This document shows, piece after piece, positions 35,621 to 43,505 of a stretch of 64,000 nt of DNA; positions within the stretch are counted from its first letter, which is position 1; each line of letters begins with the position of its first letter. Made by a program: the position numbers and the translations under genes. The notes below the pieces were generated by a model. The model was not told the origin of the DNA. It worked only from the letters and a program-made list of their open reading frames with translations, and ran no database searches. Source of the stretch: Candidatus Izemoplasma sp. (GTDB lineage: Bacteria > Bacillota_I > Bacilli_A > Izemoplasmatales > Izemoplasmataceae); the NCBI GenBank assembly GCA_036172455.1, contig JAXKVY010000004.1, positions 62,001 through 126,000 on the forward strand. The letters run 5' to 3'.

Positions 35621-37330
35621 ATGGCTAAGATTACAATAAATGGTAACACCATCAAAGTTAAAAAAGGAACATCAATCCTTAATGCTGCAAAAAGCATAGG
35701 TATTGATATCCCAACCCTATGTTATATTGCAGAAATGAATGAGATAGGATTTTGCCGTATTTGTGTGGTAGAAGTAGAAGGTGAACAAGATTTGGTCTCT
35801 GCTTGTAACACAGAAATTACGAACAAGATGGTTGTTTATACTAATTCAGACAAAGTGAAAGAAGCACGTAGAGCATCGCTTCGATTACTTGCACAAAAAC
35901 ACCGTTTCGATTGTTGGAACTGCCCAAAAGACGGCATGTGTGAATTTTACGACATTTTAAAAGAACACGATATCGTGTTTGAAGAATTTGGTCCAGGGAA
36001 AGGCCGCTATCAAGAATTTATTGATGGTAGTGCAATCAATCAAGACCAAACAAAATGTATTTTATGTAAACGATGTGTCGCTGTGTGTAACGATGTTGTT
36101 GCAGCGCGCGTATTAAAATTCAGAGATGATGATGGACTTAATCCAATCGTCTCACCAACTCCAGAATTATCATTTGATGAGTCAGGATGTATTGGCTGTG
36201 GGCAATGTGTGAAAGCTTGTCCAACCGGAACATTATTTGTCAAGGACCACGCGACCGATGTTGAAGAGATGTTATTAGATGCTGTTCCAGTCGTGGCGCA
36301 AATGAGTGAAGAAGCAGCGATGATTATTGCTGAAGAATTACAACAGTTTAGTGAAGATGTTAATGTAAGAGAAGCCTACAACACGGTTAAACAAATGGGA
36401 TTCAGTGATGTCTTAGATGTCAATACTGCCAAAGATATGGTTGTACTAGAAGACGTTAATACTTTAAAAAATCGTCTAAAAAACAAACAGGATATATCAC
36501 TTATTTCATCCCACTGTCCAGCTGCTGTTCGGTTCACCGAACTATATCATGATGACCATTTAAATGCGTTATCAACAACAAAAACAGCGCATATGGCACA
36601 AGCTAAACTCATCAAAGATGTATTAGACCATAAAGCTAAAGTGGTTTCTATCTTACCGTGTACTGCGGCTAAAATGGAAATGACACGTGAAGAGTTAGAA
36701 GGACATGTTGATGCCGTCTTAACAGTTAACGAAGTAATGAAAATGATTAAGCATCGTTATCTAGATAAAGAACGTCATGAAGTTGATATCGATACCGGGA
36801 CATTGCAAAGTGTCTTATCAGTCGCGAGTCAATATCAAGGATCTATCTTACAACTTGAGAATGTTTTACACAAACTGTCATTAGATATTGATAATAAGCC
36901 GCTTCAGCCAATTGACTACAAGGTAATCGCCGGTGATGAATCAAAAGCATCAAAAGGTGTTATTAAAGAAGCAAAAGTTAAAATTGGTGACCACAAATTA
37001 AACGTCGCAGTTGTACGTGGTGGCGCACAAATTAAAGCTTTTTATAAGATGTTAGATGACACAAATAAAACCTATGATTATGTGGATATGATGGCGTGTC
37101 CAGAAGGATGCACAAATGGTGGTGGAACCCCATTTGAACACGACATTACAACGCATGAAGTGATTAAAAAGCGGATTGAAATGTTGTGCCAACATACCGA
37201 TATGGCCCAGTATGATCCAAGCGTTTCTACGAGCGTACTTTATGAGAAACATTTAGATCATCCAAGTAGTGATGACGTGATGACACTTCTTCACACATCA
37301 TTCAGTCCAAAAGAATCAACTAAGGAATAG
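35621..37330 (+). CDS. [FeFe]-hydrogenase-like H-cluster protein, modified active site
   Basis: 569 residues, the length of Clostridium CpI. Domains in order: [2Fe-2S] ferredoxin (C34, C45, C48, C62); His-Cys [4Fe-4S] (H94, C98, C101, C107); two [4Fe-4S] (CILCKRCVAVC, CIGCGQCVKAC); H-cluster domain; small-subunit-like tail (LYEKHLDHP, LLHTSF). All four H-cluster ligands are there: C299, C347, C493, C497. But motif L1 reads SSHCPAAV instead of TSCCPxW, so the proton-relay Cys is His298; L2 reads LPCTAAKME (usual MPCxxKxxE, one Lys lost); L3 MACPEGCTNGGG is normal. It may be a slow or biased hydrogenase, a sensor or an electron-transfer subunit. No hydEFG maturases are in the window. Confidence 0.88.
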   Translation: MAKITINGNTIKVKKGTSILNAAKSIGIDIPTLCYIAEMNEIGFCRICVVEVEGEQDLVSACNTEITNKMVVYTNSDKVKEARRASLRLLAQKHRFDCWNCPKDGMCEFYDILKEHDIVFEEFGPGKGRYQEFIDGSAINQDQTKCILCKRCVAVCNDVVAARVLKFRDDDGLNPIVSPTPELSFDESGCIGCGQCVKACPTGTLFVKDHATDVEEMLLDAVPVVAQMSEEAAMIIAEELQQFSEDVNVREAYNTVKQMGFSDVLDVNTAKDMVVLEDVNTLKNRLKNKQDISLISSHCPAAVRFTELYHDDHLNALSTTKTAHMAQAKLIKDVLDHKAKVVSILPCTAAKMEMTREELEGHVDAVLTVNEVMKMIKHRYLDKERHEVDIDTGTLQSVLSVASQYQGSILQLENVLHKLSLDIDNKPLQPIDYKVIAGDESKASKGVIKEAKVKIGDHKLNVAVVRGGAQIKAFYKMLDDTNKTYDYVDMMACPEGCTNGGGTPFEHDITTHEVIKKRIEMLCQHTDMAQYDPSVSTSVLYEKHLDHPSSDDVMTLLHTSFSPKESTKE

Positions 37331-37340
37331 TGGTGAGAGC

Positions 37341-38561
37341 ATGATAACTGAAAACAAAACATATCTTGATCCCAACAATGTGTATTTGCCAATCACCGAT
37401 GAAGATGCGAAAATCGCATCACTTCAGGTAGAAGAAGGCGACACCGTTAAGGTTGGGCAAATCATTGCCAATAAATATCGTGGTAAAAAAGCAATCCCTG
37501 TTATTTCAACCGTTAGTGGAGAAGTAAAAGGTGTTGAACAACGGGTTAACCGCTATGGTTTATTTGTTGATCACGTTATTATTGAGAATGATGGGAAAAA
37601 TACATTAGAATCATTTGATACGTATGATGATGAGGTTCCAACTCAGGTCATTCGAAATCAATTATTACGTTTAGGAATTCATCAAGTTACTGTCGATGGA
37701 TTATATACAAACATTTCATTTGAACAACCAATTAATCATTTAATGATCGATGCGGTATATACCAACGAGCCATTCATTAGTTTAGATTATGATTCGCTTG
37801 TTGAAGAAGCAGATGAAATTACCGAAGGGATTGTATTGCTTGCTAAAGCATGCAAAGCAAAGACCGTGACGGTACTTGTTGATAAGTATATGAATCAAGA
37901 AGCACTAGATGAATTAGGTAAATCAATCAGTGACACCATCATTGAACTTGACGTTGTTAACTCAAAAAAAATGAATGGTGCTGATTATAAAGTAGCACGT
38001 AAATTACTTGGACGTAGACCATCCATTAATTTACTTGATGATGGCATCATGTTTACCAGTGTCTTCACCGCAAAAAGTGTCTATCAAGCAATCCATCAAG
38101 GATTACCTCTGACAACACGTAAAGTAGCGATCACAGGAGATGCCTTCATTACCAATGCCTTATATAATGTGCGCATTGGAACATTGTTTACAGATTTAGT
38201 AGAAGATTTAGGTGGATACAACGATACAGAAGCGCTAAGTTGTCACATAGGAAACTTCTTAAGTGGTAATCAGGCAGAAAGCGATGCCTTCAGTATTGAC
38301 GCAACAATCAATTCGATTGATGTGAGTCGTTACCGTAAGGTTGAAGAAGATGTCTGTATTAAATGTGGTGACTGTAATGATGTCTGTCCAGTCGACATCC
38401 TTCCGCAAAACATCATGGATGCTGAAATTAGAAGCGTTGGTGAACGGATTGTGGAACTACATACAGATGACTGTATTGAATGTGGGTTATGTACCTTCGT
38501 TTGTCCATCAAAAATCAATGTCTTAGAATGGGTACGTCGTGCTAAACGACGTGTTGGATAG
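37341..38561 (+). CDS. rnfC: RnfC-like subunit with degenerate NADH/FMN site
   Basis: 406 residues. The N-terminal RnfC barrel-sandwich region (EGDTVKVGQIIA, then STVSGEVKGVEQRV), a 51-kDa-like middle, an SLBB-like part (VAITGDAF, VRIGTLFTDLVEDLGG) and two [4Fe-4S] motifs (CIKCGDCNDVCPV, CIECGLCTFVCPS) are present. The usual GxGGAGFPT loop is replaced by LRLGIHQVTVDGLYT and the NGAECEPY segment by DAVYTNEPF, so FMN and NADH binding look lost. In ordinary Rnf this subunit takes or gives electrons to NAD. Here another partner, likely the hydrogenase-like protein encoded just upstream, is needed. Confidence 0.9.
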   Translation: MITENKTYLDPNNVYLPITDEDAKIASLQVEEGDTVKVGQIIANKYRGKKAIPVISTVSGEVKGVEQRVNRYGLFVDHVIIENDGKNTLESFDTYDDEVPTQVIRNQLLRLGIHQVTVDGLYTNISFEQPINHLMIDAVYTNEPFISLDYDSLVEEADEITEGIVLLAKACKAKTVTVLVDKYMNQEALDELGKSISDTIIELDVVNSKKMNGADYKVARKLLGRRPSINLLDDGIMFTSVFTAKSVYQAIHQGLPLTTRKVAITGDAFITNALYNVRIGTLFTDLVEDLGGYNDTEALSCHIGNFLSGNQAESDAFSIDATINSIDVSRYRKVEEDVCIKCGDCNDVCPVDILPQNIMDAEIRSVGERIVELHTDDCIECGLCTFVCPSKINVLEWVRRAKRRVG

Positions 38562-38571
38562 GAGGTTCAAC

Positions 38572-39678
38572 ATGAATTTTACAACTACAAAACCACCTGT
38601 TAAATATAATCAACAGCGGTCATTGAAACGCGCCCTTAACCTTCATATTGCCTTAATTGTTTTGGCTGTAGCATCGATTGCTTTACGCGCTGTATCACCC
38701 GTTGCAGCAGACGCAACGGTGACCAATCTTGATATTGCATTTAAAGCATTCTTAATGATGTCAGTCGGAATTGTGACCAGTGTCATGGTCGAAATATTTT
38801 ATGCGTTAAGTGAAGGAACGATTAATAAGTTTGAATCATATGATCGATGGATTGATCCGATCAATACAGGATTATTAATCGCATTATTACTCCCATCAAC
38901 AACGCCAATTTATGCCTTAGTCGTATCCGTTATTGTTGGTGTATATGCAGGGAAACTCGTTTTTGGTGGAAAGGGATACTACATTTTCAACCCTGTCTTA
39001 ATCGCTGTCTTATTTGCAACCTTAACCTTTGGTGGGCAAATGTCAGTCGAGGGGACACCATTACTGTTAATGAAAGATGCGATTTTTAGTGGTAGTGTTA
39101 ATTTTGATTTAACACGGTTACTAATAGGTAACTATACAGCCGTCGCTATTGGAAGCACATCTGTTTTATTACTGCTTGTTGCGTTTATCTATTTAACGCT
39201 AACAAAGGTGATCGATTTACGCATTTCATTAACCTATCTATTAACAATTTTTATTGTGTCACTTGGTATTGGGTTGATTAATTTTACAACGCAAGCAACC
39301 TTTGTGTATACCTTTGTTAATATGATTACAGGATTAACCATGTTTGGTGCTGTATTCTTAGTTGGTGAATCAGTCACGAGCCCAACATCACGCGAGACCA
39401 AAATTATTTATGCGGTCATTGTCGGGATCTTAGTGATGCTTATTCGCGTCTTATCGGCAGAACCTGAAGGGGTTGTCTTTGCGATATTATTTGGAAATAT
39501 GTTAACACCATTTATGAACCGTACGGTAAAACGCAGTGATAAAAAAGGTCTTATTAAAACCATTGCCTTTAGTGCACTAGCTGTCTTAATAGCCTCAGGA
39601 GCGATTGGATTTATTGTGCAATCACGCTTGATTGATAACCTCAATGAAACAGCACAATTATTAGGAGGGATACTATGA
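38572..39678 (+). CDS. rnfD: RnfD membrane subunit
   Basis: 368 residues from ATG 38572, directly behind AGGAGGT; an earlier in-frame ATG inside rnfC is rejected. About nine membrane helices. RnfD carries covalent FMN on Thr of a (S/D)GATPL motif; here the segment is SVEGTPLLLMKDA with T162, so the Thr stays although the preceding Ala is Gly. The later segment GNYTAVAIGSTSVLLL matches the conserved G-S-x-G-E-T-S loop with changes. The gene overlaps rnfG by 4 bases (ATGA). Confidence 0.92.
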   Translation: MNFTTTKPPVKYNQQRSLKRALNLHIALIVLAVASIALRAVSPVAADATVTNLDIAFKAFLMMSVGIVTSVMVEIFYALSEGTINKFESYDRWIDPINTGLLIALLLPSTTPIYALVVSVIVGVYAGKLVFGGKGYYIFNPVLIAVLFATLTFGGQMSVEGTPLLLMKDAIFSGSVNFDLTRLLIGNYTAVAIGSTSVLLLLVAFIYLTLTKVIDLRISLTYLLTIFIVSLGIGLINFTTQATFVYTFVNMITGLTMFGAVFLVGESVTSPTSRETKIIYAVIVGILVMLIRVLSAEPEGVVFAILFGNMLTPFMNRTVKRSDKKGLIKTIAFSALAVLIASGAIGFIVQSRLIDNLNETAQLLGGIL

Positions 39679-41627
39679 AGTATATGCGAATAGTTTTCTC
39701 TTTAATGCTTGTGGTAGTTGCCGCAATGGTTGGTGTATTCTTTGTTGAGAAATTAACCACACCTGTTATTGAAGCCTATCAATTAGAACAAGCGAACCAA
39801 GCGAAATATGCTGTATTTCCTGAATTAAGTGACTTAACCAGTGGCAAAAGTGGGGATGAAATTGAAGCATTACTCGCCCCAGAAGAAGGACTTGATTTAG
39901 AAGGTACAGGTATTAATGAAGTAATTAATTTAGATAATAAAGGATATATTTATACCGCAACATTCCAAGGATATCAGTCACAAATTAAATACATCATGGG
40001 AATTGATCCAGATGGCAACATCACAGGATACCAAACCTTAGAACAAGGGGACACACCAGGTCTAGGGGCTGAGATTGCTAATCCAGATTACTGGAAGCAA
40101 TTTAACGGTATGCCGACAGAACAAGTGATGGAAGGAAATATTGATGGTATTTCTGGTGCTACTGTTACGACAACCGCATGGATTAACTCAATGCAAAAAG
40201 TCATTGAGTTTCATAATGTCACTTATGGTGGTGCGCAATCAGAAACCCCTGAAGAACGCTTAGCGCGTTTGAAACAAGAATTGTTACCTGAAGGGATTAC
40301 CTTATCAGAGTACACACCACAGACAGCAAGCCTTGATAATACTGGTATTACCAATGTTGAAGTCGCAAGCGATGGTTCAACAAACACACATGTTGTATAC
40401 ACTGTTGAGTTCACAGGATTTAATACCGATGATGTCATAAGATACCTCATTGCCTTTGACTTAACTAGTAATGAAACGATTGGATTCACCGTTTTATATG
40501 CGAATGATACACCAGGTTATGGTCTTAAAATTACAGAAGAAGATCGCTGGTTACAATTTGAAGCCGGTAAAACAAGTGAAGAACTCTTGAATGGACAAAT
40601 TGATGGTATTACAGGTGCTACCGTAACAACGACTGCATGGAAAGCATCATTACAGGCAGTGAGTCAGTTCCATCAAGTTGAGTTTGAAGGAAAAGAACCT
40701 TCATTAACATATGAACAACGTTTAGAACAATATAAAACAGATGTATTCACTGAGGGTGAAACCTTCACAGAAGTGACTACTGAAAAACCAAACCATATTC
40801 AAATTAAAGCAATCTATGATGTCTTTGATGATAGTGATACATTACTTGGTACCTTATATCATGTTGTTACGATTGGCGCAAGTTATAGTGAAACAACCTT
40901 CATTGAATACTACTTGGCAATTAACGTAGATGGCTCATTTGCCGGTTTTAGAATGTTACGTGATACTGAAACAGAAGGTCGCGCTGATGCATTCTATGGC
41001 GCAAGTTATGATGATACCTTTGAAGGTGATGATATTGAATCAGACTATACGATTGATGATGTGAGTGGTAGTACCATTACACAAACACATATTGCAACAT
41101 CAATTGAGGATATCGTATCGTACCACCTAACGAAATACAATGTTAGACCAGAACCTGTTGACGTAGCTACATCAGACTTATTTGCTGCATACTCGTCAGC
41201 CGCAAGCTTCAATAGTATTTATTCAGAGTATGAATATGAAGGTGCCATTGGCAATGTCTATGAAGCACTAGATAGTGGTGGCGCGCATATTGGATATGTG
41301 TATTATGGACAGTTTGCTGGATACAACGATGGTATTACTTACATTGCTATTGGTGTTGATTTATCCAGCATTACACAACAAATTACCGTTGTCATTAATG
41401 GTGAAGATTGGACTGGTGCAGAATATGCAGGCTATGATGGTAGCGCAGGACTGAACTTCCCATCAACATCATGGTTAGATCATTTTGAAGGTATTGATTT
41501 ATCAACTTATACATTATCAACTGTTGATGATGTGGCAGGGGTATCAACAACTACTGGTGATTTACGTACTTTAATTGAGACCATTGCTAATTATCATGCA
41601 AATCAAATATTAGGAGGTAGTAACTAA
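39675..41627 (+). CDS. rnfG: RnfG with four FMN-binding repeats
   Basis: 650 residues, three times the usual RnfG. One N-terminal membrane helix (about 5-25) anchors an outside region with four FMN-bind-type repeats. Attachment motifs are DGISGATVTT (T163), DGITGATVTT (T316), DDVSGSTITQ (T467) and DDVAGVSTTT (S624/T625). Repeats 1 and 2 are closest to consensus and to each other; 3 and 4 are more divergent. Each could carry one covalent FMN placed by the ApbE at 32119, making a chain of flavins along one protein, as in extracellular flavin relays. It overlaps rnfD and rnfE. Confidence 0.92.
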   Translation: MKYMRIVFSLMLVVVAAMVGVFFVEKLTTPVIEAYQLEQANQAKYAVFPELSDLTSGKSGDEIEALLAPEEGLDLEGTGINEVINLDNKGYIYTATFQGYQSQIKYIMGIDPDGNITGYQTLEQGDTPGLGAEIANPDYWKQFNGMPTEQVMEGNIDGISGATVTTTAWINSMQKVIEFHNVTYGGAQSETPEERLARLKQELLPEGITLSEYTPQTASLDNTGITNVEVASDGSTNTHVVYTVEFTGFNTDDVIRYLIAFDLTSNETIGFTVLYANDTPGYGLKITEEDRWLQFEAGKTSEELLNGQIDGITGATVTTTAWKASLQAVSQFHQVEFEGKEPSLTYEQRLEQYKTDVFTEGETFTEVTTEKPNHIQIKAIYDVFDDSDTLLGTLYHVVTIGASYSETTFIEYYLAINVDGSFAGFRMLRDTETEGRADAFYGASYDDTFEGDDIESDYTIDDVSGSTITQTHIATSIEDIVSYHLTKYNVRPEPVDVATSDLFAAYSSAASFNSIYSEYEYEGAIGNVYEALDSGGAHIGYVYYGQFAGYNDGITYIAIGVDLSSITQQITVVINGEDWTGAEYAGYDGSAGLNFPSTSWLDHFEGIDLSTYTLSTVDDVAGVSTTTGDLRTLIETIANYHANQILGGSN

Positions 41628-42268
41628 TGGCTAAAAAGCAAAAATCATTAGGAGAGATTTTCTCCGCAGGGCTATTTAAACAGAACCCTACCTTCGTACA
41701 ATTTCTAGGAATGTGTCCAACACTTGCCGTAACCGGTAGTGTTGAGACCGCACTAGGAATGGGGGCAGGTGTCCTCTTTGTCCTCGTTATGTCAAACATT
41801 ATTATTTCATTAATTCGTAACTTTGTACCAAACGAAGTGCGGATTCCGATTTATATCGTTGTTATTGCATCGCTCGTTACGATTTTAGAAATGGTTATGA
41901 AAGCCTATGTCCCAGATTTAGCAGCCGATTTAGGTACATTCTTAAGTTTAATTGTTGTTAACTGTCTAATCTTAGGACGCGCAGAAGCATTTGCTTCAAA
42001 ACATGGTCCAGTCAAAAGTGCCTTAGATGGACTCGGGATGTCACTAGGATTTACCGGTGGGATCACTTTACTTGCTTTCTTCCGTGAATTATTCGGTGCA
42101 GGAAGTATTACCATTTGGGGAGAATTGGGAATTCAATTAATCCCAGAAAGTTACCAAATGGGAATCTTAGTTCAAGCCGCAGGTGCCTTCTTAGTATTTG
42201 GTATCTTAGTCGCACAAATCAATAAAATTAAATTCGCTCGTGAAGATGCACAAAGTGAGGTGGCCTAG
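41627..42268 (+). CDS. rnfE: RnfE membrane subunit
   Basis: 213 residues, about six helices, normal length. The conserved start LFKQNPTFVQFLGMCPTLAV and the cluster-linked Cys pair (GMCP and VNCLILGRAEAFA) match RnfE/NqrD, which with RnfA holds a [2Fe-2S] cluster in the membrane and forms the ion path. The ATG overlaps the rnfG stop (TAATG). No unusual features compared with the family. Confidence 0.94.
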   Translation: MAKKQKSLGEIFSAGLFKQNPTFVQFLGMCPTLAVTGSVETALGMGAGVLFVLVMSNIIISLIRNFVPNEVRIPIYIVVIASLVTILEMVMKAYVPDLAADLGTFLSLIVVNCLILGRAEAFASKHGPVKSALDGLGMSLGFTGGITLLAFFRELFGAGSITIWGELGIQLIPESYQMGILVQAAGAFLVFGILVAQINKIKFAREDAQSEVA

Positions 42269-42865
42269 ATGGAATATATAGCAATAGCATTTGGTGCAAT
42301 CTTTGTTAACAATGTTGTTTTAAAGCAATTCTATGGACTATGTCCATTCTTAGGGGTTTCAACGAAGAAAAGCAGTGCCTTATCAATGGGTATGGCCGTG
42401 ACATTCGTTATTACCTTCTCAACAATGATTGCTTACGCGTTATACTCGCAAGTCTTAGTACCAAACGATATAACGTACTTATCAACCATAACCTTTATCT
42501 TGGTTATCGCAAGTTTCGTACAACTTGTTGAGATGTTTATTAAAAAGTTCAGTAGTTCCATTTATAGTGCACTGGGTGTTTATTTACCATTAATTACAAC
42601 CAACTGTGCCGTACTTGGGGTTGCGATTGATACAACCGTTAACTCAAGCAAAATATTCAACACAACCACTCCAGGTTTCTGGCAAGTGACTGTGTATGCT
42701 GTTGGAATCTCGATTGGATACGCATTTGTAATCTTCTTATTCAGTGCGATTCGTGAAGAGATGGATGCTTACCCAATTAAACGTAACTGGCAAGGTATTC
42801 CAATTGCGCTGATTGTCGCATTCATTATGGCCATGATCTTTTATGGATTTGGAGGGATTGTCTAA
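42269..42865 (+). CDS. rnfA: RnfA membrane subunit
   Basis: 198 residues with about six helices. NNVVLKQFYGLCPFLGVS and TTNCAVLGVAI carry the two conserved Cys that face those of RnfE to bind the [2Fe-2S] cluster. It starts one base after the rnfE stop and overlaps rnfB by one base (TAATG). Length is normal (about 190 in the family). Confidence 0.94.
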   Translation: MEYIAIAFGAIFVNNVVLKQFYGLCPFLGVSTKKSSALSMGMAVTFVITFSTMIAYALYSQVLVPNDITYLSTITFILVIASFVQLVEMFIKKFSSSIYSALGVYLPLITTNCAVLGVAIDTTVNSSKIFNTTTPGFWQVTVYAVGISIGYAFVIFLFSAIREEMDAYPIKRNWQGIPIALIVAFIMAMIFYGFGGIV

Positions 42866-43170
42866 TGACGACAGTAATATTACTCGCACTAATCATTAGC
42901 GCCAGTCTGGCTATCTTATTGAGTTTAGCTAGCGTCGTCTTCCATGTCGATGAAGACCCACGTTTACAAGATGTTGTTGATATGTTACCGAACCAAAACT
43001 GTGGGCTTTGTGGTAATCCAGGATGCCGTGCCATGGCACAAGCTATTCTGAATGAAGACGCAAAGTTAACGCAGTGTAAGCCCGGTGATCAAGCAATGCG
43101 TGAAGATATTAAAGAGTACTTAGAAAGTACACCTAATGAAGATGGCGAATTTGTTAAAGTTAAAATGTAA
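42865..43170 (+). CDS. rnfB: Minimal RnfB (membrane anchor plus one Fe-S motif)
   Basis: 101 residues. One membrane helix (about 4-25) is followed by the RnfB Fe-S domain NQNCGLCGNPGCRAMAQA with a fourth Cys in LTQC (C-x2-C-x4-C-x16-C). The large C-terminal polyferredoxin part of normal RnfB (total 260-330 residues), which takes electrons from ferredoxin, is absent. A terminator starts 5 bases after the stop and no frame continues the family, so this is not a frameshift. Ferredoxin docking must take place elsewhere, perhaps on the hydrogenase-like protein or RnfC. Confidence 0.88.
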   Translation: MTTVILLALIISASLAILLSLASVVFHVDEDPRLQDVVDMLPNQNCGLCGNPGCRAMAQAILNEDAKLTQCKPGDQAMREDIKEYLESTPNEDGEFVKVKM

Positions 43171-43175
43171 TACAC

Positions 43176-43206
43176 AAAAGGTCAACCGTAATGGTTGACC
43201 TTTTTT
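43176..43206 (+). terminator. Terminator of the hydrogenase-like/Rnf operon
   Basis: AAAAGGTCAACC (43176-43187) pairs with GGTTGACCTTTT (43193-43204), loop GTAAT, T run to 43206. Confidence 0.94.
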
Positions 43207-43455
43207 AATGCATAGAATGATATGACAAGGTTTCATCATCTTATTAGACTGTTTAAAAGCATGCGTAATAAGAGCTTACCGTTGTCATCAAATGTAGCTG
43301 AGAAGCATCATTTAATAGCGATGTAAAGAAACTATCAGACTCACTTGATAGAAATAGTTACGACAATAGGTATACAAAAAGCTTAGATGCCTTTTTAACG
43401 TGCTAAAATAGAATGGGAATCAATTTTTATCTGTTAAGATAATATTTATCATATA
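43207..43455. other. Gene-free stretch, possibly a decayed gene
   Basis: I see no complete gene or RNA here. Two short open runs on the plus strand in neighbouring frames (about 43230-43325 and 43310-43406) have a coding-like look, the second containing KLSDSLDRNSYDNRYTKSL, and could be parts of one frameshifted gene. The family is not recognised. Confidence 0.3.
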
Positions 43456-43485
43456 ATCAAAAAAAAGCACTCCGAAGAGTGCTTT
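43456..43485 (-). terminator. Terminator of the rhodanese/FMN lipoprotein gene
   Basis: AAAGCACTC (43464-43472) pairs with GAGTGCTTT (43477-43485), loop CGAA; on the minus strand a long T run follows (43459-43466). Confidence 0.93.
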
Positions 43486-43505
43486 AAGTGTGTTAATGAA
43501 TATAA

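Noticed and set aside
36503-36520. The SHCP motif of the hydrogenase-like protein as a sequencing error
   Set aside because: CAC to a Cys codon takes two base changes, and other active-site places (Trp, Met, Lys) are changed too, so a real divergence is more likely.
42865-43206. The short rnfB as a frameshifted longer gene
   Set aside because: A strong terminator starts 5 bases after the stop and none of the next frames continue with ferredoxin motifs, so the short form looks genuine.
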